A DNA stretch of 64,000 bases from DAHVFK01 sp963755395 (GCA_963755395.1 CAVWJJ010000004.1:124001-188000), one strand, 5' to 3'. Counted from the stretch's first letter, positions 16,796 to 26,088 are shown. Numbers and translations are program-made. Notes: a model not told the origin generated them from the letters alone.

Positions 16796-18622
16796 TCAGG
16801 GCGCGGCGGCGAGCGCCAGAGTCTTGAGGAAGCGCTCGGCGTCCTGGTAACCGACGACGCGCAGTCCCTGAATCTCACGTCCGCGGCCGTCGAAAAAAAT
16901 GATTCCCGGCGGGCCGAACAGCGAGAAGCGCTTGAGCAACAGCTTGTCCTGCACCGAGTTGGCGCTGACATCCGCCCGCAGCAGAAGCATTCCATCTAGC
17001 TTTTCACGCACGCGCGAGTCGCTGAAAGTGAAGCGCTCCATCTCCTTGCACGAGACGCACCAGTCGGCGTAGAAATCGAGCATCACCGGCCGACCGGCGG
17101 CGCGCAGCTTGTCGTCCAATTCCGTGATCGAGTTTACCCGTGTCCACTCGACGGGCACTTGTGCTGACGCGCTCGCTCCCGCGAGTCCGGCCAGCGGCCG
17201 CAGTGGATCGCGGCTGCCGGCAAGCGTACCCACCAGGATTGCGATGCCCGCCACAAGCGCCATAAGGCCCACGCCCTTCCACAGCCGTGCGTAGCCGGAC
17301 GCGTTCGCCGGCAGCGAATCGAGCGCGCGCAGAAACATTGCCGATCCGATCAGCAGCGCGGCCCACGAAAGCATTTCCAGCGCCGGCGGAATCACCGGCG
17401 AGACGATCCAGATCGCGACCGCAAGCAGCAGCACGCCGAAGAATTTCTTCACCCCTTCCATCCACGGACCGGACTTCGGCAGAAGCGCGCCCTCCGAAAC
17501 CCCCACCGCGACGAGCGGCACGCCCATCCCGATCGCCATGGCGAACAGCGCTGCGCCGCCCCGGGCGACGTCGCCAGACTGAGAAATGTAGAGCAGGGCG
17601 CCCGCCAGCGGCGCGGCGACGCAGGGGCTCACGATCAGCGCGGAGAGAGCGCCCATCACCGCGACTGATGCGATGCGCCCGCCCTGCAGCCGCTGATGGG
17701 CCCTCGAAACGTGGTGTTGCAGGAAGCCTGGCAGCTGCAGATCGTGGAAGCCGAACATCGACAGCGCCAGCCACACGAACACGAGCGCAAACGCGCCCAG
17801 TATCCAGGGGTTCTGCAGGGCGGCCGAGAGCATCGACCCCGAGTAAGCCGCGGCCACCCCCGCCGCCGCGTAGGTCACCGCCATGCCGAGCACGTAGGAG
17901 ATCGACAGCGCGAGGGCGCGCAGCTTGTTCAGGCTCTTGCCCTCTCCCGCGACGATGCCGGAGATGATCGGAACCATGGGCAGCACGCACGGCGTGAAGG
18001 TGAGCAGCAGCCCGAAGCCGAAGAAAATCAGGATCAGGAGCCAGGGGCTCCCCTCGAACAGAGCGGCAATGTCGCGGTCGCTTGCGAACAGCGAAAAGCG
18101 CGGTGCCGGCGCGACCGTGCGCGGCCCCTCGGTGAGCGCAAGCGGCCCAGCATTGGGCCCCGAGCCGAGCGCGGCAAGCCGGATAGTTGCCGTCGAGTCC
18201 ATCGGCACGTAACACACCCCCAGATCCGCGCACCCCTGCGAGGTGACCTTGAGCAAAAGGGTGGTCGCCAGCGGCGAGGCGCGCTCGAGCGGGATGCGGA
18301 TGTCTACGGCCCCGCGGTAGGTCTCGATTTCGCCGAAGAACTCGTCCTTCTTCCTGATTCCGGCCGGGAACTCCGGCGCACCCAGCTTCACTCCGCCCGC
18401 CCCGCCGAGGGCAAAGCGGAACTTGTCGCGGTACATGTAGTAGCCGTCGGCGATCTTGAAGCTCACCTCTAAGGCATCCGCGCCGAGCGCGTGGGCCGAG
18501 AACTGAAATGCCTTCTCCGGCTCGAGCAAATCGCCGGACGACGCACCCAGATTGAGTTGCGCCAGGGCCGGCGCGGCGATCAGCGCTGCCAGCACCGAGA
18601 ACAGGCGGATCCACGACTTCAT
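16796..18622 (-). CDS. dsbD: Thiol:disulfide interchange protein DsbD
   Basis: 608 residues from ATG 18622. Layout: signal peptide (MKSWIRLFSVLAALIAAPALA), periplasmic alpha domain with the redox Cys pair in GCADLGVCYVPMD, eight membrane spans with the two transmembrane cysteines (TPCVLPMVP and SPCVAAP), and a C-terminal thioredoxin domain with DWCVSCKEME. It passes electrons from cytosolic thioredoxin to periplasmic DsbC, DsbG or CcmG. Its ATG overlaps the cutA stop (ATGA), so it is translationally coupled to cutA, a pairing common in Proteobacteria. Confidence 0.94.
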   Translation of the reverse strand: MKSWIRLFSVLAALIAAPALAQLNLGASSGDLLEPEKAFQFSAHALGADALEVSFKIADGYYMYRDKFRFALGGAGGVKLGAPEFPAGIRKKDEFFGEIETYRGAVDIRIPLERASPLATTLLLKVTSQGCADLGVCYVPMDSTATIRLAALGSGPNAGPLALTEGPRTVAPAPRFSLFASDRDIAALFEGSPWLLILIFFGFGLLLTFTPCVLPMVPIISGIVAGEGKSLNKLRALALSISYVLGMAVTYAAAGVAAAYSGSMLSAALQNPWILGAFALVFVWLALSMFGFHDLQLPGFLQHHVSRAHQRLQGGRIASVAVMGALSALIVSPCVAAPLAGALLYISQSGDVARGGAALFAMAIGMGVPLVAVGVSEGALLPKSGPWMEGVKKFFGVLLLAVAIWIVSPVIPPALEMLSWAALLIGSAMFLRALDSLPANASGYARLWKGVGLMALVAGIAILVGTLAGSRDPLRPLAGLAGASASAQVPVEWTRVNSITELDDKLRAAGRPVMLDFYADWCVSCKEMERFTFSDSRVREKLDGMLLLRADVSANSVQDKLLLKRFSLFGPPGIIFFDGRGREIQGLRVVGYQDAERFLKTLALAAAP

Positions 18623-18939
18623 GTGGTGGCGGTTTCCTCGGCGATCCAGCGCAGGTACTCGGGCAGTCCGCCCTCGATTGGGACCGCCACGATCTCGGGA
18701 AGTTCGTACGGGTGCCCGGCGCGGATCGCCTGCTCGAGCGCCGCGTAGCGCTCGGGTGTGGTCTTGATCAGCAGCGGGTGCTCTTCGTCGTGCCGCACCC
18801 CGCCCCGCCAGCGGTACACCGAGCGACACGGGGCCATGATGTTGACGCAGGCCGCCACGCGGCGCTCCACGAGTTGCGCCGCCAGAGCTTCCGCAGCCGC
18901 CCGGTCGGGCAGATTGGTCAATACCAGCAGCGCGCTCAA
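18619..18939 (-). CDS. cutA: CutA divalent-cation tolerance family protein
   Basis: 106 residues from TTG 18939, chosen because GAAGGTGG lies just upstream and the protein then opens as the family does (SALLVLTNLPDRAAAEALA). Conserved features are ACVNIMAPCRSVYRW, the LLIKTT strand and HPYELPEIVAVPI. CutA is a small trimeric cytosolic protein linked to copper and other divalent-metal tolerance; its biochemical role is not settled. The TTG overlaps the upstream SDR stop (TTGA) and its stop overlaps dsbD, so three genes are tightly coupled. Confidence 0.93.
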   Translation of the reverse strand: MSALLVLTNLPDRAAAEALAAQLVERRVAACVNIMAPCRSVYRWRGGVRHDEEHPLLIKTTPERYAALEQAIRAGHPYELPEIVAVPIEGGLPEYLRWIAEETATT

Positions 18940-19766
18940 GCGGCCACCTTCGCGCCCGAGAGCCCGTCGTAAACCGTCGGATGGCGCAGCCGCACGCCCA
19001 GCGTCTCCTTCAATCTTCGATTGTCGAGGCGCCGCGACTCGCACATGAACGAGAGCAGCGCGGCGGGAATTCTACTCTCCGCACCGCGGCGCGCGATGCG
19101 GGCCGGATGCGGCAGCCCGGCGCGGTCAGCTATCAGGTCGAGCCATTGACCCATCTTCATGTGCGTATCGTCCGAGGCGTTGTAGACCCCGGGCGGAGCG
19201 TCTTCGGCCATGGCCCGCAGCGCCGCGGAGGCTAGATCGTCTGCGTGGACATGGTTGGTGTAGACGTCGTCTTCGTCGCGCAGCGCCGGCACGCCCGCAC
19301 GCAAGCGCTCGAGCGGCAGCCGGTCGCCGGCGTAGATCCCCGGCGCGCGCAGCACGAACAGCGCGACGCCCAGGCGTGCGCACCATTCCTGCAGGCGGCG
19401 TTCCGCGTCGAAGCGGCGCCTGGCACGCGGCGATTGCGGGTTTGGCGCGCGCGTCTCGTCCACTAGCGCACCGCCGCAGTCGCCGTATACGCCGCTCGTG
19501 CTGACGTAGACGATGCGCCCGGGTAGAATGCCGCGCTCCAGGAACGCCAGCAGGTTCGCGGTGCGCGGGTCGCCGTTACCCGTGCTGGGGGGCGGAGCGC
19601 AATGCAGCACCGTTTCGGCCCAGCCGTCGATGCCCGCCAGCGTTTCCGGCCGGTCGAGGTCGCGGCCAGAACGGCGCGAGAGCGGACGTACTTCGGTCCG
19701 GTCCGGCAATTGCGACACCAGGCGGCGCGCAATGTCGCCGAAGCCGGCGATCAGAAGGCGTTTCAT
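18936..19766 (-). CDS. NAD-dependent epimerase/dehydratase (extended SDR, YeeZ-like)
   Basis: 276 residues with an N-terminal dinucleotide fold (MKRLLIAGFGDIARRL), the segment IVYVSTSGVYGD and the catalytic-type tyrosine in SGVYG. The YxxxK lysine is absent or replaced by RRRFDAE, which is frequent in this atypical SDR subgroup. The substrate is unknown. It is the first gene of the SDR-cutA-dsbD-VOC run and is divergent from the ferredoxin reductase gene with only 25 bp between starts. Confidence 0.82.
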   Translation of the reverse strand: MKRLLIAGFGDIARRLVSQLPDRTEVRPLSRRSGRDLDRPETLAGIDGWAETVLHCAPPPSTGNGDPRTANLLAFLERGILPGRIVYVSTSGVYGDCGGALVDETRAPNPQSPRARRRFDAERRLQEWCARLGVALFVLRAPGIYAGDRLPLERLRAGVPALRDEDDVYTNHVHADDLASAALRAMAEDAPPGVYNASDDTHMKMGQWLDLIADRAGLPHPARIARRGAESRIPAALLSFMCESRRLDNRRLKETLGVRLRHPTVYDGLSGAKVAA

Positions 19767-19791
19767 GCATCCATTCTAACCATCACCTGCA

Positions 19792-20838
19792 ATGAGCAAA
19801 TTCAAGGTCACCCTTCAGCCAAGCGGGCACGTGTTCGAGATCGAAAACGGCGAATCGGTTCTCGCGGCCGCCTTGCGGCACGGGTTCGTGCTGCCCTATG
19901 GATGCAGGAACGGCGCCTGCGGCAGCTGCAAGGGGAGGGTCCTGGAGGGCAGTGTCGATTACGGCATCTACCAGGAAAAGGCCTTGCCTGCGGTCGAAAG
20001 GGCCCAGGGTAAGGCGCTTTTCTGCCAGGCCAAACCGCTGTCGGACCTGGTGCTCGAGGCGCGCACGATCGGCGCGGTAAAGGACATTCCGATCAAGACA
20101 CTGCCCTGCCGCGTGCAGAAGATGGAGCGGCTGACCGACGACGTCATGCTGCTGTACCTGAAGCTGCCAGCCAATGAGCGGCTGCAGTTTCTCGCCGGAC
20201 AGTATCTCGAATTTCTGCTGCGCGACGGATCTCGCCGCAGCTTCTCGATGGCCAACGCGCCGCACGACGACGAGCTGATCCAGCTGCACGTGCGGCACGT
20301 GCCGGGCGGACAGTTCACCGACCACGTGTTCGGCAAGATGAAGGAGCGCGACATACTGCGCTTCGAGGGGCCGCACGGGACGTTCTTTCTGCGCGAGGAT
20401 TCGGACAAACCAATCGTGTTCGTCGCCTCGGGCACCGGATTCGCGCCGATCAAGTCCGTGATCGAGCACGCCTTAGCCGAAGAGGTGCGGCGGCCGATGA
20501 CCCTTTTCTGGGGCGGCCGGCGGCCAAAGGACTTGTACATGAATGAACTTGCGCTCAAGTGGGTCGCCGCGCACCCGAATTTTCACTACGTGCCGGTGAT
20601 CTCCGATGCATTGCCCGAAGACGCCTGGTCGGGGCGCGCCGGGTTCGTGCACCGCGCGGTGATGGAGGACTTCCCGGACCTGTCCGGCTGCCAGGTCTAC
20701 GCCTGCGGCGTGCCGGTGATGGTGGATTCAGCCAAGCGCGATTTCGTCGCGCGATGCGGGCTGCCGGAAGAGGAGTTCTACGCCGACTCGTTTACCACCC
20801 AAGCCGACCTCGCTCAAGCCGCGCCTTCGCCCAAGTAG
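19792..20838 (+). CDS. Ferredoxin-type oxidoreductase (2Fe-2S + FAD/NAD reductase, CDP-glucoseen-reductase-like)
   Basis: 348 residues. The N-terminal plant-type 2Fe-2S ferredoxin has C38, C43, C46 and C78 (CRNGACGSC ... FCQA). It is followed by an FAD-binding barrel with RRSFSMAN and an NAD-binding domain with GTGFAPIKS and a C-terminal ACGVPVMV. This architecture serves as the electron-transfer component of oxygenases or, in AscD, of a deoxysugar reductase. No sugar or oxygenase genes are adjacent, so the partner is unknown. The 3' 25 bp overlap livF on the opposite strand. Confidence 0.85.
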   Translation: MSKFKVTLQPSGHVFEIENGESVLAAALRHGFVLPYGCRNGACGSCKGRVLEGSVDYGIYQEKALPAVERAQGKALFCQAKPLSDLVLEARTIGAVKDIPIKTLPCRVQKMERLTDDVMLLYLKLPANERLQFLAGQYLEFLLRDGSRRSFSMANAPHDDELIQLHVRHVPGGQFTDHVFGKMKERDILRFEGPHGTFFLREDSDKPIVFVASGTGFAPIKSVIEHALAEEVRRPMTLFWGGRRPKDLYMNELALKWVAAHPNFHYVPVISDALPEDAWSGRAGFVHRAVMEDFPDLSGCQVYACGVPVMVDSAKRDFVARCGLPEEEFYADSFTTQADLAQAAPSPK

Positions 20839-21530
20839 GCTTCGCGCACCCTGGGGTCCGCGAGCAGGCTCTTCGAATCTGCGGCGAGCGCCAGCAAGCC
20901 CGACTCCATGACGTAGCCGCGCCCGGCGATCTCGAGCGCAAGCTTGGCGTTCTGCTCTACCAGCAGAATGGTCACGCCCTGGCGCGCGATCTCGCGCACG
21001 ATTTCGAGGATCTTGGCGACCATAAGCGGCGCGAGCCCCATTGACGGCTCATCCAGCAGCAGCAGCTTGGGCCGGCTCATCAGCGCGCGCCCAATGGCGA
21101 GCATCTGCTGCTCTCCGCCCGACAGCGTGCCGGCGGTCTGCGTGCGCCTCTCGGCCAGACGCGGAAAGAGCTCGTGCATACGCTCGAGGTCGCGCGCTAC
21201 GTTCGCATCGTGGCGCGCGTAAGCGCCCATCGCGAGGTTCTCCGCCACCGTAAGCTGGGGAAAGACACCGCGCCCCTCGGGCACAAGAACCAGACCGCGC
21301 CGTGGCAACTCGTATACCGGATCCTTGGATATTTCCTGCCCGGCGTAGCGCACGCTCCCGCTGTGCGACGGTAGCAGGCCGCAGATCGCCTTCAGGGTCG
21401 TAGTCTTGCCCGCACCGTTGGCGCCGATCAGGCAAACCAGCTCGCCTTCGGCGACAACGAGGTCGACCCCTTTTACGGCCCGAATACCGCCGTAGTGCAC
21501 CTCCAGGCCCTTGACCTCGAGCAGGTTCAT
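20814..21530 (-). CDS. livF: Branched-chain amino-acid ABC transporter ATP-binding protein LivF
   Basis: 238 residues. Walker A is GANGAGKTT, the ABC signature is LSGGEQQ, Walker B is LLLLDEPSMGLAP, with the H-loop replaced as usual in LivF (LLVEQN). It powers high-affinity uptake of branched-chain amino acids or related amides. It is the last gene of the livKHMGF run and overlaps livG by 4 bp. Size and the EGRGVFPQLTVAENL segment are typical of LivF. Confidence 0.94.
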   Translation of the reverse strand: MNLLEVKGLEVHYGGIRAVKGVDLVVAEGELVCLIGANGAGKTTTLKAICGLLPSHSGSVRYAGQEISKDPVYELPRRGLVLVPEGRGVFPQLTVAENLAMGAYARHDANVARDLERMHELFPRLAERRTQTAGTLSGGEQQMLAIGRALMSRPKLLLLDEPSMGLAPLMVAKILEIVREIARQGVTILLVEQNAKLALEIAGRGYVMESGLLALAADSKSLLADPRVREAYLGEGAA

Positions 21531-22297
21531 GTCGTCGCCGGGGTCCCGAGATAGGCTTCGACCACTTTCGGGTCGCGCTGCACCTCCACCGGCAGCCCTT
21601 CGGCAATGCGCTCGCCGTAGTCCAACACCAGCACGCGATCGCAGACCTTCATCACCAGGCGCATGTCGTGCTCGATCAGCAGCACGGTCAGGCCACCGTC
21701 ACGAATCCGCCCGATCAGCTCGCCGAGCGCGAGGCGTTCGGACGGATTCATCCCCGCGGCCGGCTCGTCCAGCGCCAGCAGCTTCGGGTCCGTCGCCATC
21801 GCACGCGCAATTTCGAGGCGCCGTTGGTCCCCATAGGGCAGGCTTCCGGCCGGGTCGTTCGCACGGGCGCGGATTCCGACATAATCCAGCAACTCGAGCG
21901 CGCGTCCTTCAATCTCCCGCTCCTCGCTGCGCGTGTGCGGACCGCGCACAAGCGCGCCGAACACTCCCGCCCGGGTACGCACGTGGCGGCCGATCATCAC
22001 GTTTTCCAGCGCCGAGAGGTTGGCGAACAGGCGGATATTCTGGAACGTGCGCGCGATTCCGCGTTTGGCCACTTGGTGCGGCTTGAGATCGGCGAGCGGC
22101 ACGCCATCGAAGCTGAACCCGCCTTCATCCGGTTCGTAAATCCCGGTGAGGACGTTGAATAGCGTGGTCTTGCCGGCACCGTTGGGTCCGATCAAGCCGT
22201 AGATCTCGCCGCGTCGGATCGCGAACGAGACATGGGACAGTGCCTGTACGCCGCCGAAGCGCTTGCCCACGCCAGAGGCGACTAGGAGATCGCTCAT
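21527..22297 (-). CDS. livG: Branched-chain amino-acid ABC transporter ATP-binding protein LivG
   Basis: 256 residues. Walker A is GPNGAGKTT, followed by LFNVLTGIYEPDEG and the Q-loop segment RTFQNIRLF, typical of LivG. The signature region is PYGDQRRLEIARA, Walker B LLALDEPAAGMNP, H-loop LLIEHDM. It pairs with LivF as the nucleotide-binding heterodimer. Four-base overlaps join it to livM and livF. Confidence 0.94.
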   Translation of the reverse strand: MSDLLVASGVGKRFGGVQALSHVSFAIRRGEIYGLIGPNGAGKTTLFNVLTGIYEPDEGGFSFDGVPLADLKPHQVAKRGIARTFQNIRLFANLSALENVMIGRHVRTRAGVFGALVRGPHTRSEEREIEGRALELLDYVGIRARANDPAGSLPYGDQRRLEIARAMATDPKLLALDEPAAGMNPSERLALGELIGRIRDGGLTVLLIEHDMRLVMKVCDRVLVLDYGERIAEGLPVEVQRDPKVVEAYLGTPATT

Positions 22298-23364
22298 TCC
22301 GCGCGCTCAGCGAGTTCGCGCTTGCGCACCGCCGAGGGCAGCAACCCGGCAGGGCGAAACAGCATCACCAATACTAGCGCCAGGCCGAATAGCAGCATGC
22401 GGATGACTTCCGGCTCGATCAGCATGCGCCCGAACAGCCATTGCTGCACCGGCTGGACCGTAAAGCGCAGGATATCCGGCACAAAGGAAAGCAGGACCGC
22501 ACCGAGCACCACGCCCCACACGTTGCCCATCCCGCCCAGCACCACCATCGACACGATCATGATCGACTCGACCAGAACAAAGCTCTCGGGCGAGATGAAT
22601 TCCTGGATTGCCGCGAACACGCCTCCGGCCAGGCCGCCGAAGGACGCACCCATGGCGTAGGCGAGCAGCTTGAGGTTCGTGGTATTGATGCCCATCGCGC
22701 GAGCGGCGGTCTCGTCTTCGCGAATCGCCTCCCAGGCGCGGCCGATTCGCGAGTTGTGCAGCCGAAGATTGAGAGCGATGATCGCCGCCACCAGCACGAT
22801 GATCAGATAGTAGTATTTCGTCGGCCCACTGAATTCCAGGCCGAAGATCTTCTGGTAGGAGGCGAAGCTGAATCCGTCGATGCGGAAGGGATCGATACCG
22901 ATTATCCCTTGCGGCCCGTTGGTAATGTTTACCGGTCGCGCCAGGTTGTTCAGAAAGATGCGAATGATCTCGCCGAAACCAAGTGTGACGATCGCTAGAT
23001 AGTCGCCGCGCAGCTTCAGAGTTGGGGCGCCGAGCAGCACTCCGAACAAGGAGGCAACCGCGGCCCCGATCGGCAGGATGACCCAGAAAGGAAGGTGCAG
23101 CCCGAAGTGCGGGCTCGCGAGCAGAGCGTAGGTATAGGCCCCGATGCCGTAAAACGCGATGTAGCCGAGGTCAAGCAGACCCGCAAAGCCGACCACGATG
23201 TTCAGGCCCAGCGCGAGCATGACGTAAAGCAGCGCGAGGTTGGTGACTCGCACCCAGGTGGTGCCGATCAGGGTGAGCGCGAACGGCAGCACGATCAGGA
23301 CTGCGACGATCAGTACCAGCGCCGACCAGAATACGACCGCGGGCGGCTTCGCTCGAGCCTTCAT
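22294..23364 (-). CDS. livM: Branched-chain amino-acid ABC transporter permease LivM
   Basis: 356 residues with about 8-10 membrane spans. The family hallmarks are ALGLNIVVGFAGLLDLGYIAFYGIGAY near the N-terminus and the cytoplasmic coupling loop RIGRAWEAIREDETAARAMG (split across the EAA-like motif). It forms the channel with LivH. It overlaps livG and livH by 4 bp each. Confidence 0.93.
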   Translation of the reverse strand: MKARAKPPAVVFWSALVLIVAVLIVLPFALTLIGTTWVRVTNLALLYVMLALGLNIVVGFAGLLDLGYIAFYGIGAYTYALLASPHFGLHLPFWVILPIGAAVASLFGVLLGAPTLKLRGDYLAIVTLGFGEIIRIFLNNLARPVNITNGPQGIIGIDPFRIDGFSFASYQKIFGLEFSGPTKYYYLIIVLVAAIIALNLRLHNSRIGRAWEAIREDETAARAMGINTTNLKLLAYAMGASFGGLAGGVFAAIQEFISPESFVLVESIMIVSMVVLGGMGNVWGVVLGAVLLSFVPDILRFTVQPVQQWLFGRMLIEPEVIRMLLFGLALVLVMLFRPAGLLPSAVRKRELAERAE

Positions 23365-24347
23365 GCCCGGTCACCGACGCGCTCGCCGAGTAACCCCGAG
23401 GGACGGAATACAAGCACCATGATGAGCACCGCGAACGCGAAGACATCCTGATAGTTCGAGCCGAAAAGAACGAAATGCCCATCGTTCGCGCAGCGTTGGG
23501 TGAGCCACTCCGAAATGCCGGAGATCTTGCACAAGTCGGTATAAGTGCCGATGTACCCGGCGCCCAGCGCTTCCACGATCCCGAGTACGACGCCACCAAG
23601 CATGGCGCCCGGAACGTTGCCGATGCCACCGAGCACAGCCGCTGTGAATGCCTTCAGGCCCAGAATCGAGCCCATCGTGTATTGCGCGATGCCGTAATAG
23701 GTTCCCACCATCACCCCGGCCACGGCGGCGAGGCCGGCACCGATTGCGAAGGTTGCGGCGATCACGCGGTTGATGTCGATTCCCATCAGGCCCGCGACCT
23801 GCGGGTTCTGCGCCGTGGCGCGCATCGCGGTCCCGAGCCGCGTGCGGTAGACCAATACCGCGAGCGCGGCCATGATCGCGATGCAGGTCAGGATGATGAC
23901 GATCTGCACGTTGGTGATCGTCGCGCCGCCGATGGTGTAGAGCTTGATGTCGATGATCTGCGGAAACGCGAGAATGTTGCGGCTCCACACCAGCATCGCC
24001 AGGTGCTGCAGGATGATCGAGACGCCGATGGCGGTGATCAGCGGTGCGAGGCGCGGCGCCCGGCGCAGCGGCCGGTAAGCCAGCCGCTCCATGGTGTAAC
24101 CGACCAGCACGCAGACCGGGATCGCGCATCCAGTGCCGATCAGAACCACGACGAGCGGCGGCAGGCCCGCATCGGCAAGAGCATTGATCACCGTGAATGC
24201 GACCATGGCGCCGATCATCACGACCTCGCCATGGGCAAAGTTGATCAACTGGATGATGCCGTAAACCATGGTGTAGCCGAGCGCCACGACCGCGTACACG
24301 GCGCCGAGCGTGAGGCCGTTGATCAGCTGCTGGATGAAGATATCCAT
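23361..24347 (-). CDS. livH: Branched-chain amino-acid ABC transporter permease LivH
   Basis: 328 residues, hydrophobic, opening IQQLINGLTLGAVYAVVALGYTMVYG as in LivH, with the coupling loop TRLGTAMRATAQNPQVAGLMG. A longer-than-usual extracytoplasmic segment with two cysteines (DLCKISG ... QRCANDGH) is present near residue 280. The start lies 93 bp downstream of livK stop, the gap being occupied by a terminator-like hairpin. Confidence 0.93.
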   Translation of the reverse strand: MDIFIQQLINGLTLGAVYAVVALGYTMVYGIIQLINFAHGEVVMIGAMVAFTVINALADAGLPPLVVVLIGTGCAIPVCVLVGYTMERLAYRPLRRAPRLAPLITAIGVSIILQHLAMLVWSRNILAFPQIIDIKLYTIGGATITNVQIVIILTCIAIMAALAVLVYRTRLGTAMRATAQNPQVAGLMGIDINRVIAATFAIGAGLAAVAGVMVGTYYGIAQYTMGSILGLKAFTAAVLGGIGNVPGAMLGGVVLGIVEALGAGYIGTYTDLCKISGISEWLTQRCANDGHFVLFGSNYQDVFAFAVLIMVLVFRPSGLLGERVGDRA

Positions 24348-24383
24348 GCGCGCCAGAGCCTAGCAAACTCTGCGCTGGCTGCC

Positions 24384-24416
24384 AAAAAGGGAAACGGCAC
24401 CCGAGGGTGCCGTTTC
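24384..24416 (-). terminator. Intrinsic terminator between livK and livH
   Basis: The stem of 24391-24402 pairs with 24405-24416 (GAAACGGCACC/GGTGCCGTTTC with a tight loop). On the minus strand, in which the liv genes are read, it is followed by TTTCCCTTTTT. It lies after the binding-protein gene and before livH, so it probably ends most transcripts, letting the binding protein be made in excess over the membrane complex. Confidence 0.75.
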
Positions 24417-24440
24417 GCGGTCACATCGCTGGCAGGAGGC

Positions 24441-25676
24441 TTACGCGCCGCCCATGCTCTTCATGAACTGGTCAAACGGGATGGTCTTGCCCGACTTGAC
24501 CACCGCGATCGGCTCGACCTTGCCGCTCTTCATCACGAAGATCGTGATCTCGGCGTCCTTGCGGTCGCCCTTGGCGTCGAACTGGATATTGCCCGTCGCG
24601 CCCGTGTAGTTGATCTTGTGCAGGAACGGCAGGTATTTCGCAGGGTCGGCGGAATTCGCCTCCTTCATCGCCTGGATCAACAAGTTCGCGGCATCGTAGG
24701 TGAACGGCGCGTACAGAATTGGATCGGTGTTGAACTTCGCCTTGTAGGCCTCGAGAAAAGCCTTTGAGGCTGCTTGCGGCGGAATGCCGGCCTGCGAGCA
24801 AAGCATTCCTTCGGCCGCTTCTCCTGCCAGCTCGTGCATCTTGTCCGTGCACGCGCCGTCACCGAAGGCGAACACGGCCTTGATGCCGAGCTCGCGCGCC
24901 TGCTTCATCAGCGGGCCGCCGGTCGCATCCATGCCGCCGAAGAACACCGCATTGGGTCTCTCGCCCTTGATCTTGGTCAACACCGCTTTCCAGTCGGTGG
25001 TCTTGTCGGTGCCTTTTTCGCGCGCCAGCACCTTCACTCCTTCGCCCTTGAGCGTCTTCGCGACCTGATCCGCGAGGCCTTCACCGTAAGCGGTGGAGTC
25101 GTCGATCACGGCCACCACTTTCGGCTTCTCGGTGGCCGCCAGGTAGCTGGCAATCGCCGGACCCTGCTGGTCGTCGCGGCCCACCACACGGAATATGTTG
25201 TCGAACCCCTGTTCGGTGAGCTGCGGGTTCGTCGCCGAACCGGTGATCATCGGGATGCCAGCCTGGTGGTAGATCGCCGACGCCGGGATCGTGACGCCGG
25301 AATTGAGGTGCCCGACGACACCTGCGACCTTGTCGTCGACCAACTTCTGCGCCACGGTGGTGCCGACTTTCGGATCTGCCTGATCGTCTTCGGAAATCAA
25401 CGTGAAGTGCGCAGGCTTGCCGTCGATCGTGATCTTGGCCGCGTTCGCCTGTTCGACCGCCAGCACCACGCCATTCTCATTGTCCTTGCCGAGGTGGGCG
25501 ATGCTGCCGGTGAGCGGCCCGACGGTGCCGAGCGTGATCTCGAGGGTGGATGCCGGCGCTGGTGCGGCCGAGGCTTGCGGCTTGGGCGCCTCGGGCTTCT
25601 TTTCTTCCCCGCAACCGCTCAGACCGATTGCGGCCACGGCGACGAGAACGGTAAATACATGCTTGGTGTGCTGCAT
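24441..25676 (-). CDS. livK: Branched-chain amino-acid ABC transporter substrate-binding lipoprotein
   Basis: 411 residues. The N-terminal signal ends in the lipobox LSGC with Cys22, then an Ala/Pro-rich linker and a type I periplasmic-binding fold (LGTVGPLTGSIAHLGKDNENG, GVVGHLNSG, ITGSATNP). GGAGG lies just upstream of ATG 25676. It is the first gene of the livKHMGF operon. Leu/Ile/Val is the family default, but amides, urea or aromatic ligands are also known in this family. Confidence 0.92.
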   Translation of the reverse strand: MQHTKHVFTVLVAVAAIGLSGCGEEKKPEAPKPQASAAPAPASTLEITLGTVGPLTGSIAHLGKDNENGVVLAVEQANAAKITIDGKPAHFTLISEDDQADPKVGTTVAQKLVDDKVAGVVGHLNSGVTIPASAIYHQAGIPMITGSATNPQLTEQGFDNIFRVVGRDDQQGPAIASYLAATEKPKVVAVIDDSTAYGEGLADQVAKTLKGEGVKVLAREKGTDKTTDWKAVLTKIKGERPNAVFFGGMDATGGPLMKQARELGIKAVFAFGDGACTDKMHELAGEAAEGMLCSQAGIPPQAASKAFLEAYKAKFNTDPILYAPFTYDAANLLIQAMKEANSADPAKYLPFLHKINYTGATGNIQFDAKGDRKDAEITIFVMKSGKVEPIAVVKSGKTIPFDQFMKSMGGA

Positions 25677-25728
25677 AGGACCTCCGGGTAGTAACGCTAG
25701 GCGATCTGCGCGTTCGTGATGATAAATG

Positions 25729-25752
25729 AAAAGGGCCGGTCAAGCCGGCCCC
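25729..25752 (-). terminator. Intrinsic terminator after the cytochrome c gene
   Basis: The stem GGGCCGG (25733-25739) pairs with CCGGCCC (25745-25751) around a 5-nt loop, and on the minus strand is followed by TTTTCATTT. It separates the cytochrome c gene from the liv operon. Confidence 0.75.
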
Positions 25753-25776
25753 TGCGCTACGCCGGGGACTACGAGA

Positions 25777-26088
25777 CTACTTAAGCGACAGAACCCACTT
25801 CACAAGCGCCTTCACGTCGGCGTCGGGAACGCTGGAGTTCGGGGGCATCGGAATGTTGCCCCAGACGCCAGAGCCGCCTTTCTCAACTTTCTGCACCAGT
25901 TTCGCCTCGGCGTCCTTCTGGCCGGCGTATTTCTTGGCAACGTCCTTGTAGGCGGGGCCGAGAACCTTGTGGTCCACAGCGTGACATGCCAGGCAGTTGT
26001 ATTTCTTCGCCATCGCCTCGTCCGCCTTGGCGGGCACAGTAGCAACGGCTAGCCCGGCAAGGGCAAGCGAAAGCACGGCGCGTTTCAT
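25777..26088 (-). CDS. Small class I cytochrome c (c5/c-551 type)
   Basis: 103 residues from ATG 26088, which has AAGGAG 7 bp upstream. A signal peptide (MKRAVLSLALAGLAVATVPAKA) is followed by one heme site C32LACH36, and the axial methionine is in NIPMPPNSS. The mature protein is about 80 residues, as in cytochrome c-551/c5. It is a soluble periplasmic electron carrier. It is transcribed alone, with a clear terminator after it. Confidence 0.9.
   Translation of the reverse strand: MKRAVLSLALAGLAVATVPAKADEAMAKKYNCLACHAVDHKVLGPAYKDVAKKYAGQKDAEAKLVQKVEKGGSGVWGNIPMPPNSSVPDADVKALVKWVLSLK

Noticed and set aside
17004..18614. Open frame of 536 codons antisense-shifted within dsbD, and other frames over 400 codons (28617-30038, 29845-31431, 33525-35018, 23475-24767)
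   Set aside because: They overlap well-supported genes in full, are very rich in Arg, Ala, Gly and Pro, and show no recognisable domain; they are by-products of high-GC codon usage.
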